Shown here: positions 25,193 through 34,129 of the stretch, in pieces
How positions within the stretch are numbered: the stretch's first letter is position 1
How the letters are laid out: every line of letters begins with the position of its first letter
DNA from: Geobacillus zalihae NBRC 101842
GTDB taxonomy: Bacteria > Bacillota > Bacilli > Bacillales > Anoxybacillaceae
Length of the DNA stretch: 62,473 nucleotides
Direction of reading: 5' to 3'
NCBI RefSeq assembly: GCF_001544135.1
Contig: NZ_BCPV01000022.1
Location: 1 to 62,473 of the forward strand
Position numbers and translations under genes: made by a program
Notes under the pieces: generated by a model
Told to the model about the DNA's origin: nothing
Database searches by the model: none
Seen by the model: the letters and a program-made list of their open reading frames with translations, nothing else

Positions 25193-26160
25193 CGTTCTCC
25201 CTCCCATTGACGGCGAATGGCCGCAATCCATCGAGCCAGCCGTTGCTGTTGTTCCTTATAAAGCCACATCGCTTCTTCCGGCCCGATCGGCTGAAATTGG
25301 ATAAAGTCACCCGGGCGAGCCTGCGCGAGAATCGGCAAATCCACAGCCGCGACTTGGGCGATGCGCGGGTAGCCGCCGGTCGTCTGGCTGTCCGCCATCA
25401 ATACGATCGGCTGGCCGGATGCTGGGACTTGCACCGTGCCGAAAACGACCGCTTCCGAGACCATCTCCCGCTCGCGCACAAGCGCCAACGTTGGACCGGA
25501 AAGCCGATAGCCGATCCGATCGGACTGCGTCGTCACCTCATAGCGGGCGGCGAAAAACTGGCGGCGGCTCGCCGGCGTAAATTCGTCATACTCCGGACCA
25601 GGAACCGCGCGCACCGTTTTCGTTTTCCCACCGATATAGCGGCGGGCGGCCGAAGCAAGACCCCAACGCATCCGGCCGATAACACGACGCCCATGAGTAA
25701 CGCCGACCGGCAGTGCATCGCCCCGCTGCAACGGGCGGCCTGAAAGCCCGCCAAGCTGGGCTGGAACGTACGTGGAACGGCTGCCCATCACGGGCGGGAC
25801 GTCGATGCCGCCTGATACAGCGATATACGCTCGAAACCCCGTCCGACACACCCCTACTTCGAGCACATCGCCCGGCTCAACAGCCATCGGCTTCCAAAGT
25901 GCAAACGTCCGCCCATTGAGCGTACACGGGAAATCGCCGCCGCATACCGCAACGACGGCCTCGACGCGAAACCGAAGCGTCGGTCCGGCCATCGTCGCCT
26001 CAAGCACCGCCTCATCACCGTTGTTGCCGACAAGCGCATTAGCCAGGCGATACGCCCACGCATCCATCGCCCCGCCCGCCGGCACGCCGGCATGCCGGTA
26101 GCCAAAACGCCCGCCATCTTGCACGGTTGTAAACAACCCAGCCTCGATGACGTCAATCAT
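25189..26160 (-). CDS. pxpC: 5-oxoprolinase subunit C (KipA-like, biotin-dependent carboxyltransferase fold)
   Basis: It has 323 residues from ATG 26160, which lies 8 bases inside the end of pxpB. Conserved motifs are [23 protein letters not shown] at the N-terminus, a beta-rich allophanate hydrolase subunit 2 core ([30 protein letters not shown]), and the end region [18 protein letters not shown]. It acts with PxpB in the 5-oxoprolinase complex. In B. subtilis the homologous pair KipI/KipA also modulates sporulation kinase KinA, so a link to sporulation is possible but not shown here. Confidence 0.92.
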   Translation of the reverse strand: MIDVIEAGLFTTVQDGGRFGYRHAGVPAGGAMDAWAYRLANALVGNNGDEAVLEATMAGPTLRFRVEAVVAVCGGDFPCTLNGRTFALWKPMAVEPGDVLEVGVCRTGFRAYIAVSGGIDVPPVMGSRSTYVPAQLGGLSGRPLQRGDALPVGVTHGRRVIGRMRWGLASAARRYIGGKTKTVRAVPGPEYDEFTPASRRQFFAARYEVTTQSDRIGYRLSGPTLALVREREMVSEAVVFGTVQVPASGQPIVLMADSQTTGGYPRIAQVAAVDLPILAQARPGDFIQFQPIGPEEAMWLYKEQQQRLARWIAAIRRQWEGER

Positions 26161-26845
26161 GTTCCTCGCTCCAACGTGCAAATTCATCAGCCCCAATCGG
26201 CTGAAACGCGACGATATCACCAGCCGCAAGCAAACTTGGCTTCTCTCGGTGCGGGTCAAATAGCTTCAGCGGCGTTCGACCGATCAGTTGCCAGCCGCCC
26301 GGCGTCGCAAGCGGGTAGACGCCCGTCTGTCCGCCGGCGATGCCGACCGAACCGGCAGGCACTTTTGTGCGCGGCACCGACCGCCTTGGCGTCGCCAAGC
26401 GCGGCGACAACCCTCCTAAATAGGCAAATCCAGGAGAAAAGCCGATCATATAAACTCGGTAGCGTCCGGCCGAATGGAGCGCTACCACTTCGTCTTCTGT
26501 CATCCCATGGAAACGAGCGACATCCGGCAAATCCGGACCGAATTCGCCGCCGTAACAGACGGGAATGACGACCGTCCGCGCCGAACGCCGCACCGCTTGT
26601 TCAGACCGCCTGATGTTTTTCCTTAGCCATGCGCCTATGCCGATGTAATCGATCATCAATGGATCATAGTAGATGGTGAGCGACGAAAACGCCGGCACGA
26701 TCTCCTCGATGCCTTCTTTTCGCTCGGCCTGAAGCCGGGCGGCCGTTTGGTGGACGATATCATTCACGTCCTCGTCAATGCGGTCTGAAAACCGAACCGT
26801 CACCGCATATTCGCATAATGGAAACAACGTATACTCCACCGTCAT
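26153..26845 (-). CDS. pxpB: 5-oxoprolinase subunit B (KipI-like)
   Basis: This allophanate hydrolase subunit 1 family protein has 230 residues. Motifs include IPVCYGGEFGPDLPDVA near residue 100, YMIGFSPGFAYLGGL near 140, PRTKVPAGSVGIAGGQTGVYP, and GGWQLIGRTP. Its start overlaps the regulator stop (ATGA), and its end overlaps pxpC. The KipI homologue in B. subtilis inhibits KinA autophosphorylation; whether this copy does is unknown. Confidence 0.92.
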   Translation of the reverse strand: MTVEYTLFPLCEYAVTVRFSDRIDEDVNDIVHQTAARLQAERKEGIEEIVPAFSSLTIYYDPLMIDYIGIGAWLRKNIRRSEQAVRRSARTVVIPVCYGGEFGPDLPDVARFHGMTEDEVVALHSAGRYRVYMIGFSPGFAYLGGLSPRLATPRRSVPRTKVPAGSVGIAGGQTGVYPLATPGGWQLIGRTPLKLFDPHREKPSLLAAGDIVAFQPIGADEFARWSEEHD

Positions 26846-27591
26846 CCCTTCCCCCGAAAGCCGAGTTCGCGCGAAATGTCCATCGCCGCCTGCTTCAATC
26901 GCGGAACGATGCGCGCCACATCATCTGGCGAAAAGCGTTGTTCCGGCCCGGCGACGCTCAGCCCGGCAACCGCCGTCCCTTCATGGTTGAAAATCGGCAC
27001 CGCAACGGCGGCCGAATAGTTTTCCAGCTCAGAATAGCTGACCGTATAGCCGCGGCACCGGTCTTCTTCCAACAACCGGCGCAGCGCTTCTTTGTCGGTC
27101 ACCGTATGTTTGGCGATTTTAACAAGTTCGACTTGTTCTACATAACGTTCCCGCTCCGCCTTGTCCATAAACGCAAGCAACACGCGGGGACACGCACCGG
27201 CGTACAACGGAGCGCGCCGCCCGACTTTCGTATAGACGCGCACCGGCTCGGACGTCTCGACTTTTTCGATATACAGCGCCTCATCACCGTCGCGAATGAC
27301 AAGATTCACCGCTTCGTTCGTCTCCTCTTTCAGCCGCTTCATCACGGGCAGCGCCGCCCGGCGAATATCAAGCCGCTCGGCGACGAGTGCGCCAAACGTC
27401 AAGAAGGCTAAACCGAGCTCATAGTGATCGTCTCGTTTTTGCAAAAAACCGAGGACAACAAGCGACTGGGCCATTCGATACACCGACGTTTTCGGCATCC
27501 GAAGCCGTTCGACCATCTCCGGCAATGTCAACCGTTCGCAATCGAGAAACAAATCAAGCAGTTCTTTTGTTTTTAACACCGTTTTGTTCAT
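26842..27591 (-). CDS. IclR-family transcriptional regulator (KipR-like)
   Basis: It has 249 residues. An N-terminal winged helix-turn-helix (residues 8-60, LTLPEMVERLRMPKTSVYRMAQSL) is followed by the IclR effector domain with RRAPLYAGACPRVLLAF, GYTVSYSELENYSAAVAVPIF and AGLSVAGPEQRF. It is the first gene of the pxp operon and in the KipR position, so it probably represses the operon and itself. A 7-bp inverted repeat overlapping the likely -10 box (27632-27655) is the obvious operator candidate. Confidence 0.88.
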   Translation of the reverse strand: MNKTVLKTKELLDLFLDCERLTLPEMVERLRMPKTSVYRMAQSLVVLGFLQKRDDHYELGLAFLTFGALVAERLDIRRAALPVMKRLKEETNEAVNLVIRDGDEALYIEKVETSEPVRVYTKVGRRAPLYAGACPRVLLAFMDKAERERYVEQVELVKIAKHTVTDKEALRRLLEEDRCRGYTVSYSELENYSAAVAVPIFNHEGTAVAGLSVAGPEQRFSPDDVARIVPRLKQAAMDISRELGFRGKG

Positions 27592-27631
27592 CGTCGCCCC
27601 TCTGTTCCGAATATCAGAATATCAATTCCAA

Positions 27632-27655
27632 AATACGACCTATATATTTCGTATT
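27632..27655. promoter_or_regulatory. Operator candidate for the IclR-type regulator
   Basis: AATACGA (27632-27638) and TCGTATT (27649-27655) are perfect inverted repeats separated by 10 AT-rich bases. On the minus strand TATAAT at 27659-27654 overlaps one arm, so binding would block initiation of the pxp operon. Confidence 0.55.
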
Positions 27656-27696
27656 ATAATGAAAAGTGGGACAACTTTCTACTCCAAAAATGAAAA

Positions 27697-27715
27697 GCGT
27701 CTGCTGAACAGACGC
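27697..27715 (-). terminator. Terminator of the GNAT gene at 27724
   Basis: A 7-bp stem (GCGTCTG with CAGACGC) with a 5-base loop is followed on the minus strand by TTTTCATTTTTGG, 8 bases after the stop codon. Confidence 0.7.
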
Positions 27716-27723
27716 CGTTGGAT

Positions 27724-28167
27724 TCAACTCGATAAGCGTTTCAAAAACACATAACTGACTTTTTCATATTCCATTTTTTCCTCATAGAAGCGATGGGCGT
27801 CAATCCGCTGCAAGCCGGAGGAGAGCGAGACAATCCCGTAGCCGTGCTCCTTCGCCCACTCGTGTACATAGGACAGCAACGCTTTTCCATACCCTTTCGA
27901 ACGTTCGCTCGAAGCGGTCACCAAATCGCACACCCAAATAAAGCGGCCGTTATAGAGCGTGATCATCGGCATGAATCCGACAACGGCAACCATTTTGTCC
28001 TGATCATATAACGCCGCAAGCTTATACCCTTCTTTTTCTTGCGCTTCCCGCACAAGCGCCGTGTATGTTTCCTCATCCAAATGGGTGCGCAGCTCGCGCA
28101 TCACCGGAAAGGCGCTTCTCACTTCTTCCTCCGTTTCAAGCCAAACGAATTGCGGCACGATTCCCAT
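27724..28167 (-). CDS. GNAT-family N-acetyltransferase
   Basis: It has 147 residues from ATG 28167 (GAAGGGAG upstream). The acetyl-CoA binding signature is SSERSKGYGKALLSYV at about residues 94-109, preceded by the beta-strand RFIWVCDLVT. A typical end (SSGLQRIDAHRFYEEKMEYEK) follows. The N-terminal acceptor region does not identify the substrate. It is a single gene with its own terminator. Confidence 0.85.
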   Translation of the reverse strand: MGIVPQFVWLETEEEVRSAFPVMRELRTHLDEETYTALVREAQEKEGYKLAALYDQDKMVAVVGFMPMITLYNGRFIWVCDLVTASSERSKGYGKALLSYVHEWAKEHGYGIVSLSSGLQRIDAHRFYEEKMEYEKVSYVFLKRLSS

Positions 28168-28481
28168 CTCCCTTCTTCTATTTCTACATTCATTATAGCC
28201 ATGTTTGTCCAAAAATGGAACTGCCGCCTTTCCGCAACGTTGATCATCGTTTCGAAAGAAGACTCCCGCTTCAAGCGCGTGAAGGGCGCAACCCAGCGAT
28301 CAGCGAAAGCTGAATGTCGGCTGATAAACCAACCATTACAGCCGCAGCCGCAAATACGGCCTCAGCGGTTTGCGCCCGAACCGCATGCCTTATGCGCAGG
28401 AAAAAGACAACGCCAGCCGGTCATCGCAAACCGGCTGGAATCGTGTTCATCCCCCAGCGCTCCTTTCATTGAAGCGGTTGA
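28168..28481. other. Non-coding gap with clustered hairpins
   Basis: These 314 bases hold no credible gene. Between about 28260 and 28438 there are several inverted repeats. They include a GNRA-capped CAGC-GAAA-GCTG hairpin near 28302-28313 within a larger ATCAGC/GCTGAT pairing, GCGGTT/AACCGC near 28365-28384, and a 9-bp stem CCAGCCGGT/ACCGGCTGG (28413-28421 with 28430-28438). The last could terminate the nnr transcript on the minus strand (cgttgtctttttc follows). The rest may be a decayed element or a structured RNA; I cannot name it. Confidence 0.4.
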
Positions 28482-30002
28482 TCACGTCAGCGAAGCAAGC
28501 ACAGCCGGCAAGGCATCCACAACGTCCGACGCCAATACATCCCAGGGCGAATGACCGTGTTGAACAAGCCTATCAGCAGCCTTTCCATGCACGAACACCG
28601 CATTGCTCACCGCCGGCTGCACCGCCTCGTGCTGCAGCAAAAACGCCGCCACGATGCCCGTCAACACGTCGCCGCTCCCGCCTTTCGCCAAAGCCGGGTT
28701 GCCGGTCGTGTTGACATATTGCGATCCATCCGGCGCCGTCACAATCGTATACGGCCCTTTCAACACGACATACACGCCATATTCCATCGCCAGCCGCTTC
28801 GACACGCCAAACCGGTCGCGTTCCACCTCGCTGACCGGGCGGCGAAGGAGGCGCGCCATTTCCCCCGGATGCGGCGTGATCACCGTCGGCGCGCTCCGTT
28901 CGCGCACCAGCTCGGCGTAATCGCCCCAAAAAAACAAGGCATCGGCGTCGATGACAAGCGGCACCGGCTGGCGCACAAGCTCATTGACCAAGCGGCGAAC
29001 CCCTTCCGTCCGGCCCATCCCTGGGCCGACAGCGATCGCATCGATCTCAAGCCCATCCCAATCGGCCGCGCCGGCAAACGCGCCGCCCTCGGCCGGCCAT
29101 GGTCGGCACATCGCTTCCGGCACGCGGTTGGCAACCGCCTCATACACCGTTTCCGGAACGGCGATCGTCACCAGCCCCGCCCCGCTGCGAAGCGCCGCCT
29201 TCGCGGCGAGCGTCACCGCTCCGGCCATCGCCTTGGACCCGCCGACGATGAGCAACTTGCCGTACGTTCCTTTATGAGATGACCGTGTTCGCTTCGGCAT
29301 CGTCCGCACCACATCGCTCTTTTCCCACAAAAACCGAGCAGCCGCCTTCGCCTGCACCGCCGCCGGCGGAATGCCGATATCGACAACAGCGATTTCTCCG
29401 TAATAATCGGCTGCTGGGAACGTATACGCCCCAAGCTTTGGGCATTGAATGGTAAATGTCACATCCGCACGTACCGCTGCAGTCACATCCCCACCACCGG
29501 CCGGCACCCCGCTTGGCACATCGATGGCATATACAACCGCCCGCGAGCCATTCACTTGTTCAATGATGTCTTTGTACGGCTGGCGCACATCCCCTTTGAC
29601 GCCGATGCCAAGCAAGGCGTCAATGATGATGTCATAATGCGGCAAGAGCGCCGCCAACTCCCGCTCTTTTCCTTCATAAGCGATCCATGCATAACCGGAC
29701 CGCTCGTACACCTCAAGCGCCGTGCGCGCCGCCCCTTTCACCTTTTCCTTTGGCGGAACGAGCCAGACATCGGTTTCATAGCCATAACTTTTCAACATGC
29801 GCGCGATGACGAACCCATCGCCGCCGTTGTTGCCCGTGCCCGCGAGCACCGCCACCTTGGCAGCGGGCGGAATCCGCTTCTTCAGCGCCCAAAACAGCGC
29901 CTGTCCGGCGTTTTCCATCAACGAGTCAGCGCTGATGCCGATCCGTTCTGCCACTTCCCGGTCAATGGCGTACATTTCCTCAGCCGTTACGATCGGAATC
30001 AT
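28482..30002 (-). CDS. nnr: Bifunctional NAD(P)H-hydrate repair enzyme (epimerase plus ADP-dependent dehydratase)
   Basis: It repairs damaged NAD(P)HX: the N-terminal YjeF_N domain (residues 1-220) epimerises and the C-terminal domain (about 235-500) dehydrates with ADP. It has 506 residues from ATG 30002 with AAAGGGG upstream. N-terminal motifs are VLAGTGNNGGDGFVIARML and DALLGIGVKGDVR. C-terminal motifs are SHKGTYGKLLIVGGSKAMAG, AVGPGMGRTEGV, VIDADALFFW, TPHPGEMARLL, and NPALAKGGSGDVLTGIV. An out-of-frame-looking N-terminal extension to 30110 crosses a palindromic promoter region and is not used here. Confidence 0.93.
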   Translation of the reverse strand: MIPIVTAEEMYAIDREVAERIGISADSLMENAGQALFWALKKRIPPAAKVAVLAGTGNNGGDGFVIARMLKSYGYETDVWLVPPKEKVKGAARTALEVYERSGYAWIAYEGKERELAALLPHYDIIIDALLGIGVKGDVRQPYKDIIEQVNGSRAVVYAIDVPSGVPAGGGDVTAAVRADVTFTIQCPKLGAYTFPAADYYGEIAVVDIGIPPAAVQAKAAARFLWEKSDVVRTMPKRTRSSHKGTYGKLLIVGGSKAMAGAVTLAAKAALRSGAGLVTIAVPETVYEAVANRVPEAMCRPWPAEGGAFAGAADWDGLEIDAIAVGPGMGRTEGVRRLVNELVRQPVPLVIDADALFFWGDYAELVRERSAPTVITPHPGEMARLLRRPVSEVERDRFGVSKRLAMEYGVYVVLKGPYTIVTAPDGSQYVNTTGNPALAKGGSGDVLTGIVAAFLLQHEAVQPAVSNAVFVHGKAADRLVQHGHSPWDVLASDVVDALPAVLASLT

Positions 30003-30039
30003 ATACGTTGCCCCTTTCGATTGTTCTTCCCATACATAT

Positions 30040-30053
30040 AAATTGTACAATTT
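30040..30053. promoter_or_regulatory. 14-bp perfect palindrome upstream of nnr
   Basis: AAATTGTACAATTT is fully self-complementary and lies 38-51 bases upstream of the nnr start, within AT-rich sequence suited to a promoter. It may be an operator; the binding factor is unknown. Confidence 0.3.
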
Positions 30054-30162
30054 TACCAGGAAACTTCGCAAAAGAATACCACTTAGATCTTTTAGAGGCC
30101 ATCGTTGCACCGACCGCCCCGATGGGCATTGACTCGGACAAATTCAAATCTCACCAACATCT

Positions 30163-30193
30163 GCCGCCTTGCGGGCGGCGGGTGTTTCTTTTT
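30163..30193 (+). terminator. Plus-strand terminator-like hairpin with no gene before it
   Basis: GCCGCC (30163-30168) and GGCGGC (30174-30179) form a stem with a 5-base loop, followed by GGGTGTTTCTTTTTG. No plus-strand ORF with a start signal precedes it, so it may be a remnant of a lost gene or act on an unannotated transcript. Confidence 0.4.
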
Positions 30194-30235
30194 GTAGACG
30201 ATCAATCGGGAAAAGCAGTATAGTAGAAAGTAGAA

Positions 30236-31468
30236 ATGTTCAGTCTTCGTTCACTCGAAAAAAAGAGGCGACCGACCTTGACATACATCGAAAAGGGAAG
30301 CATCACCTATCTGAAAGCAAGCATATCGCTCTTTTTCGGCGGGTTTGTGACGTTTGCCGTGCTGTATACACCCCAGCCGTTGCTGCCGATTTTCGCCAAA
30401 CAGTTTCACGTTTCGGCCGCAGCGGCGAGTTTAACCGTATCAGCATCGACCGGCGCACTTGCCGTCGCGATGCTGGCCGCGGCCAACTTGTCGGACCGGA
30501 TCGGCAAAAAGCGGGTGATGGCCGCCTCGATGTGGCTGACATCGCTGTTGGCCATCGCAATGGCGTTCAGCCCGGATTTTCCGACGCTGCTTGCGGCGCG
30601 CACGCTCGTTGGCATCACGGCAGCCGGCATCCCTTCCTTGGCCATGGCGTATGTCGCCGAAGAGTTCCATCCGGCCAGCATCGGCAAGGCCATGGGGCTC
30701 TATATTAGCGGCACATCGATCGGCGGCATGGCCGGGCGGATTTTGACGGGCGTACTGACCGATCTTTTTTCCTGGCGCTCGGCGCTGATCACGATCGGAT
30801 TTCTATCATTGGCGCTTTCCCTTGCCTTTACCGTCTTTCTGCCCGCACCAAGACAGGCCGTCCGGCGGCGGAACAGGGAAACGCTGCGGCAGGCATACGC
30901 CGTCCACCTTCGCAACAAGCCGCTTATGGCGCTCGTAGTGCTTGGCTTTTTGTTCATGGGCGGGTTTGTGACGCTGTACAATTACATCGGCTTTTTGCTG
31001 AGCGAGCCTCCGTATTCATTCCGACAATCCGTGCTCGGCTTTTTGTTTATCGTTTACATATTTGGCGGCATCGGCTCTGTCTATATGGGACGGCGGGCGG
31101 ATCTTCGCGGCCACGCCTGCACCTTGCGTTTGTCGGTCGCTTTGACGGCGCTCGGGGCGCTCGCCACGCTCGCTCCGTCCGTGCTCGTGAAAATAGCCGG
31201 TTTGGCGCTGTTTACGTTTGGCTTTTTCGGCTGCCACTCCATCGCCAGCGCCTGGATCGGCGAACAGGCGCACGTCTATAAGGCGCAGGCGTCTTCCTTG
31301 TATCTTCTTTTCTATTATTTAGGGTCAAGCCTTGCCGGAACAGCCGGCGGCTACGTCTGGACGCATTTCCATTGGAGCGGTGTCATCGCTTTTGTCATCA
31401 CACTCCTCGCTCTGTCCGGCCCGCTTATCTTCTATGCGGAAAAACGGCGGCCATCGCCTTCGCGATGA
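30236..31468 (+). CDS. MFS transporter, YnfM-like drug/solute efflux family
   Basis: This protein of about 400 residues has twelve predicted membrane helices. The loop 2-3 motif SDRIGKKRVMAASMW and the antiporter-type GISGTSIGGMAGR-like region (residues 150-165) identify the major facilitator superfamily. TPQPLLPIFAKQFHVS near residue 45 is typical of YnfM. The start is uncertain: ATG at 30236 with a weak ribosome binding site, or TTG at 30278 after AAAGAGGCGACC. The substrate is unknown. It is convergent with the following small gene. Confidence 0.85.
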   Translation: MFSLRSLEKKRRPTLTYIEKGSITYLKASISLFFGGFVTFAVLYTPQPLLPIFAKQFHVSAAAASLTVSASTGALAVAMLAAANLSDRIGKKRVMAASMWLTSLLAIAMAFSPDFPTLLAARTLVGITAAGIPSLAMAYVAEEFHPASIGKAMGLYISGTSIGGMAGRILTGVLTDLFSWRSALITIGFLSLALSLAFTVFLPAPRQAVRRRNRETLRQAYAVHLRNKPLMALVVLGFLFMGGFVTLYNYIGFLLSEPPYSFRQSVLGFLFIVYIFGGIGSVYMGRRADLRGHACTLRLSVALTALGALATLAPSVLVKIAGLALFTFGFFGCHSIASAWIGEQAHVYKAQASSLYLLFYYLGSSLAGTAGGYVWTHFHWSGVIAFVITLLALSGPLIFYAEKRRPSPSR

Positions 31469-31480
31469 CCGCCGCCTCCG

Positions 31481-31876
31481 TCATGATTGCTTGGCGATCA
31501 CTTGCAGCCCAAACTGCAGGCAATCGTCGCAAATCGCCGCCAGCGGACCTTTGGCCAGCCTTGGTTTTTCTTTGAGACAAAACGAGCAGCGGACGCCGCC
31601 ATGCGCCTCTTCCGTCTCCATGGCCAGCGTTTCCTCAAGTTTTTCCAATGAGAAGACAGCCAACGCCTCGTATACATTATCAAGCAAATGATCATCAATA
31701 TAGGCACATTTTCCTTCCCAACGGAGCGCGATGAGTTTCGCCGCCACCGCCATCCCTTCGTAAAACCGGCGGCGGTCTCCCTCGCCCTGCTCTGCGGATG
31801 CCGCCAAATCATCGGCGAACTGCTCAAGCGCCGCAGCCGTGCATTGTTCGAGCCACCGTTTTGTTTCGTTCGCCAT
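31481..31876 (-). CDS. Hypothetical protein with a C-terminal ClpX-type four-cysteine zinc motif
   Basis: It has 131 residues, and ATG 31876 follows GGGAGGTGAA. The first 95 residues are helical and acidic. The end holds CSFCLKEKPRLAKGPLA followed by ICDDC, spaced as in the zinc-binding domain of ClpX (CxxC-x17-19-CxxC). It is thus a small soluble zinc protein, possibly an adaptor or DNA/protein-binding factor. I know no functional assignment. Confidence 0.65.
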   Translation of the reverse strand: MANETKRWLEQCTAAALEQFADDLAASAEQGEGDRRRFYEGMAVAAKLIALRWEGKCAYIDDHLLDNVYEALAVFSLEKLEETLAMETEEAHGGVRCSFCLKEKPRLAKGPLAAICDDCLQFGLQVIAKQS

Positions 31877-31938
31877 GCCATTTCACCTCCCTTATTTCTT
31901 TCTCTTTTCAATACGACAAACAAACATATTTTCCTTCT

Positions 31939-32343
31939 TTACCGCGGCAATTCATCAAGAAAACGAGCCCGCAGTTCAGGCGGCGGCAACTGGCAATGAT
32001 CGTGCTTCGGTGCGAGACGATGCCGACGTTTCGCAATCTGATCATACATATGATCGCGCAACAGCCGAGGGATGAGAAACCCAGCCGCTGCCATCCAATT
32101 CCACGGCCAAGCTAGACGCCGGCCGATGCGCAGGACAGCCTCGGATTTTACATAACAGCACCCGTTCTCGATGAGGACGACGCTGTCTTCTGCTGACATC
32201 TCCTGCTTTGCCAGCAACGCTTGGCCAACGATGCTCTGTTGCGCCGCAAAGCGGAACACCGCCTGGCGGTCGCGGGCGGCGATCCAGTGCGCGCTCGCAT
32301 GGCAAAACAGGCAATCGCCATCAAATAAGATGACAGGATGCAT
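31939..32343 (-). CDS. Thiol-disulfide oxidoreductase DCC family protein (YuxK-like)
   Basis: It has 134 residues with the family-defining N-terminal motif LFDGDCLFCHA, in which the C-x-x-C pair (Cys12 and Cys15) is the predicted redox centre. Also present is RFAAQQSIVGQALL and a C-terminal region with IPRLLRDHMYDQIAKRRH. ATG 32343 is placed 7 bases after GGAGGGA and overlaps the stop of the upstream SRAP gene. No substrate is known for the family. Confidence 0.85.
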   Translation of the reverse strand: MHPVILFDGDCLFCHASAHWIAARDRQAVFRFAAQQSIVGQALLAKQEMSAEDSVVLIENGCCYVKSEAVLRIGRRLAWPWNWMAAAGFLIPRLLRDHMYDQIAKRRHRLAPKHDHCQLPPPELRARFLDELPR

Positions 32344-33026
32344 CACGTTCCCTCCATTGACCGGCTGTCGACCGGCTCGATGCAGGCGATCACGTCGTTT
32401 TTCGGCGAGTTGACAAGCGGCGACACTTCGTACATTCGCATTAGTTCGCTCGGATACGGCAACAACAACGATTTCAAATACTCGCTGTCATCAAAACTTG
32501 CATCAAGCCAGTCATCATGCCGCTCGGGAGGCAATATGACCGGCATCCGGTCGTGAATAGGGGCAATGAGCTCGTTCGCCCTCGTCGTCATGATCGTGCA
32601 CGTCTCAAGCGGCCCGCTCGGCCCTTTCCAGCGCTCCCACAGTCCGGCAAAGGCAAATGGCTCGCCCGTTTTGAGGGTGAACCGGTACGGCACTTTTTTC
32701 GTTCCTTCCTTTTTCCACTCGTAAAACCCGTCAGCTAAAATGAGGCAGCGCCGCCGCTTGAACGCATGGCGAAAACTCGCCTTTTCATCGACCGTTTCCG
32801 CCCGGGCGTTGATCATCTTGGCGCCGATGCGGGCATCTTTCGCCCAAAACGGCACAAGCCCCCAGCGCATCATTTTCCCGACTCTTTCTCCCCCCTCGGC
32901 GACGATGGTCAACACATCTTGACCCGGAGCGATGTTAAACCGGGGCGCGAGCAGGCCTTGATAACGGAAACGAAACAGCGTCTGCAATGTTTCCGAATCA
33001 GCGGTTAACGTAAACCGGCCACACAC
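32343..33026 (-). CDS. SOS-response-associated SRAP (YedK/HMCES) abasic-site DNA-protein crosslinker
   Basis: This protein shields abasic sites in single-stranded DNA by forming a thiazolidine link through its N-terminal cysteine. The GTG start at 33026 puts Cys at position 2 (CGRF), exactly as the chemistry requires; AAGGAGTG lies 6 bases upstream. A longer reading to 33107 would bury the cysteine and must be wrong. Other active-site residues are Asn31 (NIAPGQ), Glu103 (DGFYEW) and His158 (APIHDRMPVI). It has 227 residues. I see no good LexA box upstream. Confidence 0.92.
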   Translation of the reverse strand: MCGRFTLTADSETLQTLFRFRYQGLLAPRFNIAPGQDVLTIVAEGGERVGKMMRWGLVPFWAKDARIGAKMINARAETVDEKASFRHAFKRRRCLILADGFYEWKKEGTKKVPYRFTLKTGEPFAFAGLWERWKGPSGPLETCTIMTTRANELIAPIHDRMPVILPPERHDDWLDASFDDSEYLKSLLLPYPSELMRMYEVSPLVNSPKNDVIACIEPVDSRSMEGT

Positions 33027-33122
33027 AGCATTCACTCCTTGACCAGTTGGCCGATGCCATCTTGATCCTCTATTGCATCCATTATAATACAAAAAGCGGC
33101 CGAACACGAATCGCAGCCGTCT

Positions 33123-34058
33123 CTAGGAAGCAGTCTTTTCCAATGAGCGCAAAAACACCAACACCCGTTCTACATACTCATCGCTGTAGAGAGAAAAACT
33201 TTTCACATGATCCGCTTTGTCCGTCAGCCATAGCTGAAACGCATCCGGATGGGTTTTGTACAGTTTTACGCTTTCTTCATACGGAATCGAACGGTCGTCT
33301 TTGCTGTGAATGAACAAAATCGGCCTCGGCGCGACACGATCGACGGCATGGATGGGCGAAGACACGCCTAGATCCAAATCGGCCAGCGCCGGAACGATCG
33401 CCAAAATCAAATACGTAAACGGCACGTTCGGCAGATGCGTCCATACCGGCATATTGGCTCGCAAATACGATTCGAGGTCGCTGAACGGGCTGTCCGCAAT
33501 CACCCCGCGCACGTCATTGTCTTCTGCCGCCGCCAAGATCGATGTCGCCGCTCCCATCGAAACGCCGTATAAGGCGACTGGCTCGCGATAGTGCCGCTTC
33601 GCGTAATCGATGACGCCAAGCAGATCGTCTTTCTCTTTGACGCCGATCGTAATCATATCGCCTTCCGACTCACCGCTCGCACGAAAGTCAAACAAGATGA
33701 CGCGGTACCCGTCGTCAACAAGCCGCTTGGCGAGCGGCAAAAACGGCACGTTTTTCTGAATCCGGTTGCCGGCATACCCATGGGCAAAAATGACCGTCAT
33801 CTTCGCCGCTCCTTTAGGCGGAATGATCCAGCCTTCGAGCGCCGTTTTCCCATCTTTGCTTGTAAATGTCGCACTTTCATACGCCATGCCATAGTCTTTC
33901 GGCGTCATGGTAATCGGCTCGCGCGGTTTATGCGTCAGCTGCCAGCCGACATAAACGGACAAACCGACGCAGGCGAGCACCCCCAACATCACGACGCCAA
34001 TGGCCGCCGAAATCCACACGCGCCGTTTCGTCCGGCGCGGCGTGCGCACCAATTCCAT
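33123..34058 (-). CDS. Membrane-anchored alpha/beta hydrolase (YqkD-like)
   Basis: It has about 311 residues. An N-terminal anchor (around residues 17-40, WISAAIGVVMLGVLACVGLS) precedes a hydrolase domain with HGYAGNRIQ, the nucleophile elbow YGVSMGAATS, SPFSDLESYL, and the acid/His end IHSKDDRSIPYE and KADHVKSF. B. subtilis YqkD has the same layout. The active site probably faces the outside of the membrane. ATG 34058 has better spacing to GAGAGGGGG than 34064. The substrate is unknown. Confidence 0.85.
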   Translation of the reverse strand: MELVRTPRRTKRRVWISAAIGVVMLGVLACVGLSVYVGWQLTHKPREPITMTPKDYGMAYESATFTSKDGKTALEGWIIPPKGAAKMTVIFAHGYAGNRIQKNVPFLPLAKRLVDDGYRVILFDFRASGESEGDMITIGVKEKDDLLGVIDYAKRHYREPVALYGVSMGAATSILAAAEDNDVRGVIADSPFSDLESYLRANMPVWTHLPNVPFTYLILAIVPALADLDLGVSSPIHAVDRVAPRPILFIHSKDDRSIPYEESVKLYKTHPDAFQLWLTDKADHVKSFSLYSDEYVERVLVFLRSLEKTAS

Positions 34059-34129
34059 GCGCATTTCCCCCTCTCGCTTTTCCCTTTTCTTTCATCCTAC
34101 TTGTTCCATTGCTCATTTGGCAATCAAAA

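Noticed and set aside
33027-33122. LexA box upstream of the SRAP gene (CGAAC at about 33101)
   Set aside because: Only one half-site matches; the second half deviates at most positions, so SOS control is not supported by this sequence.
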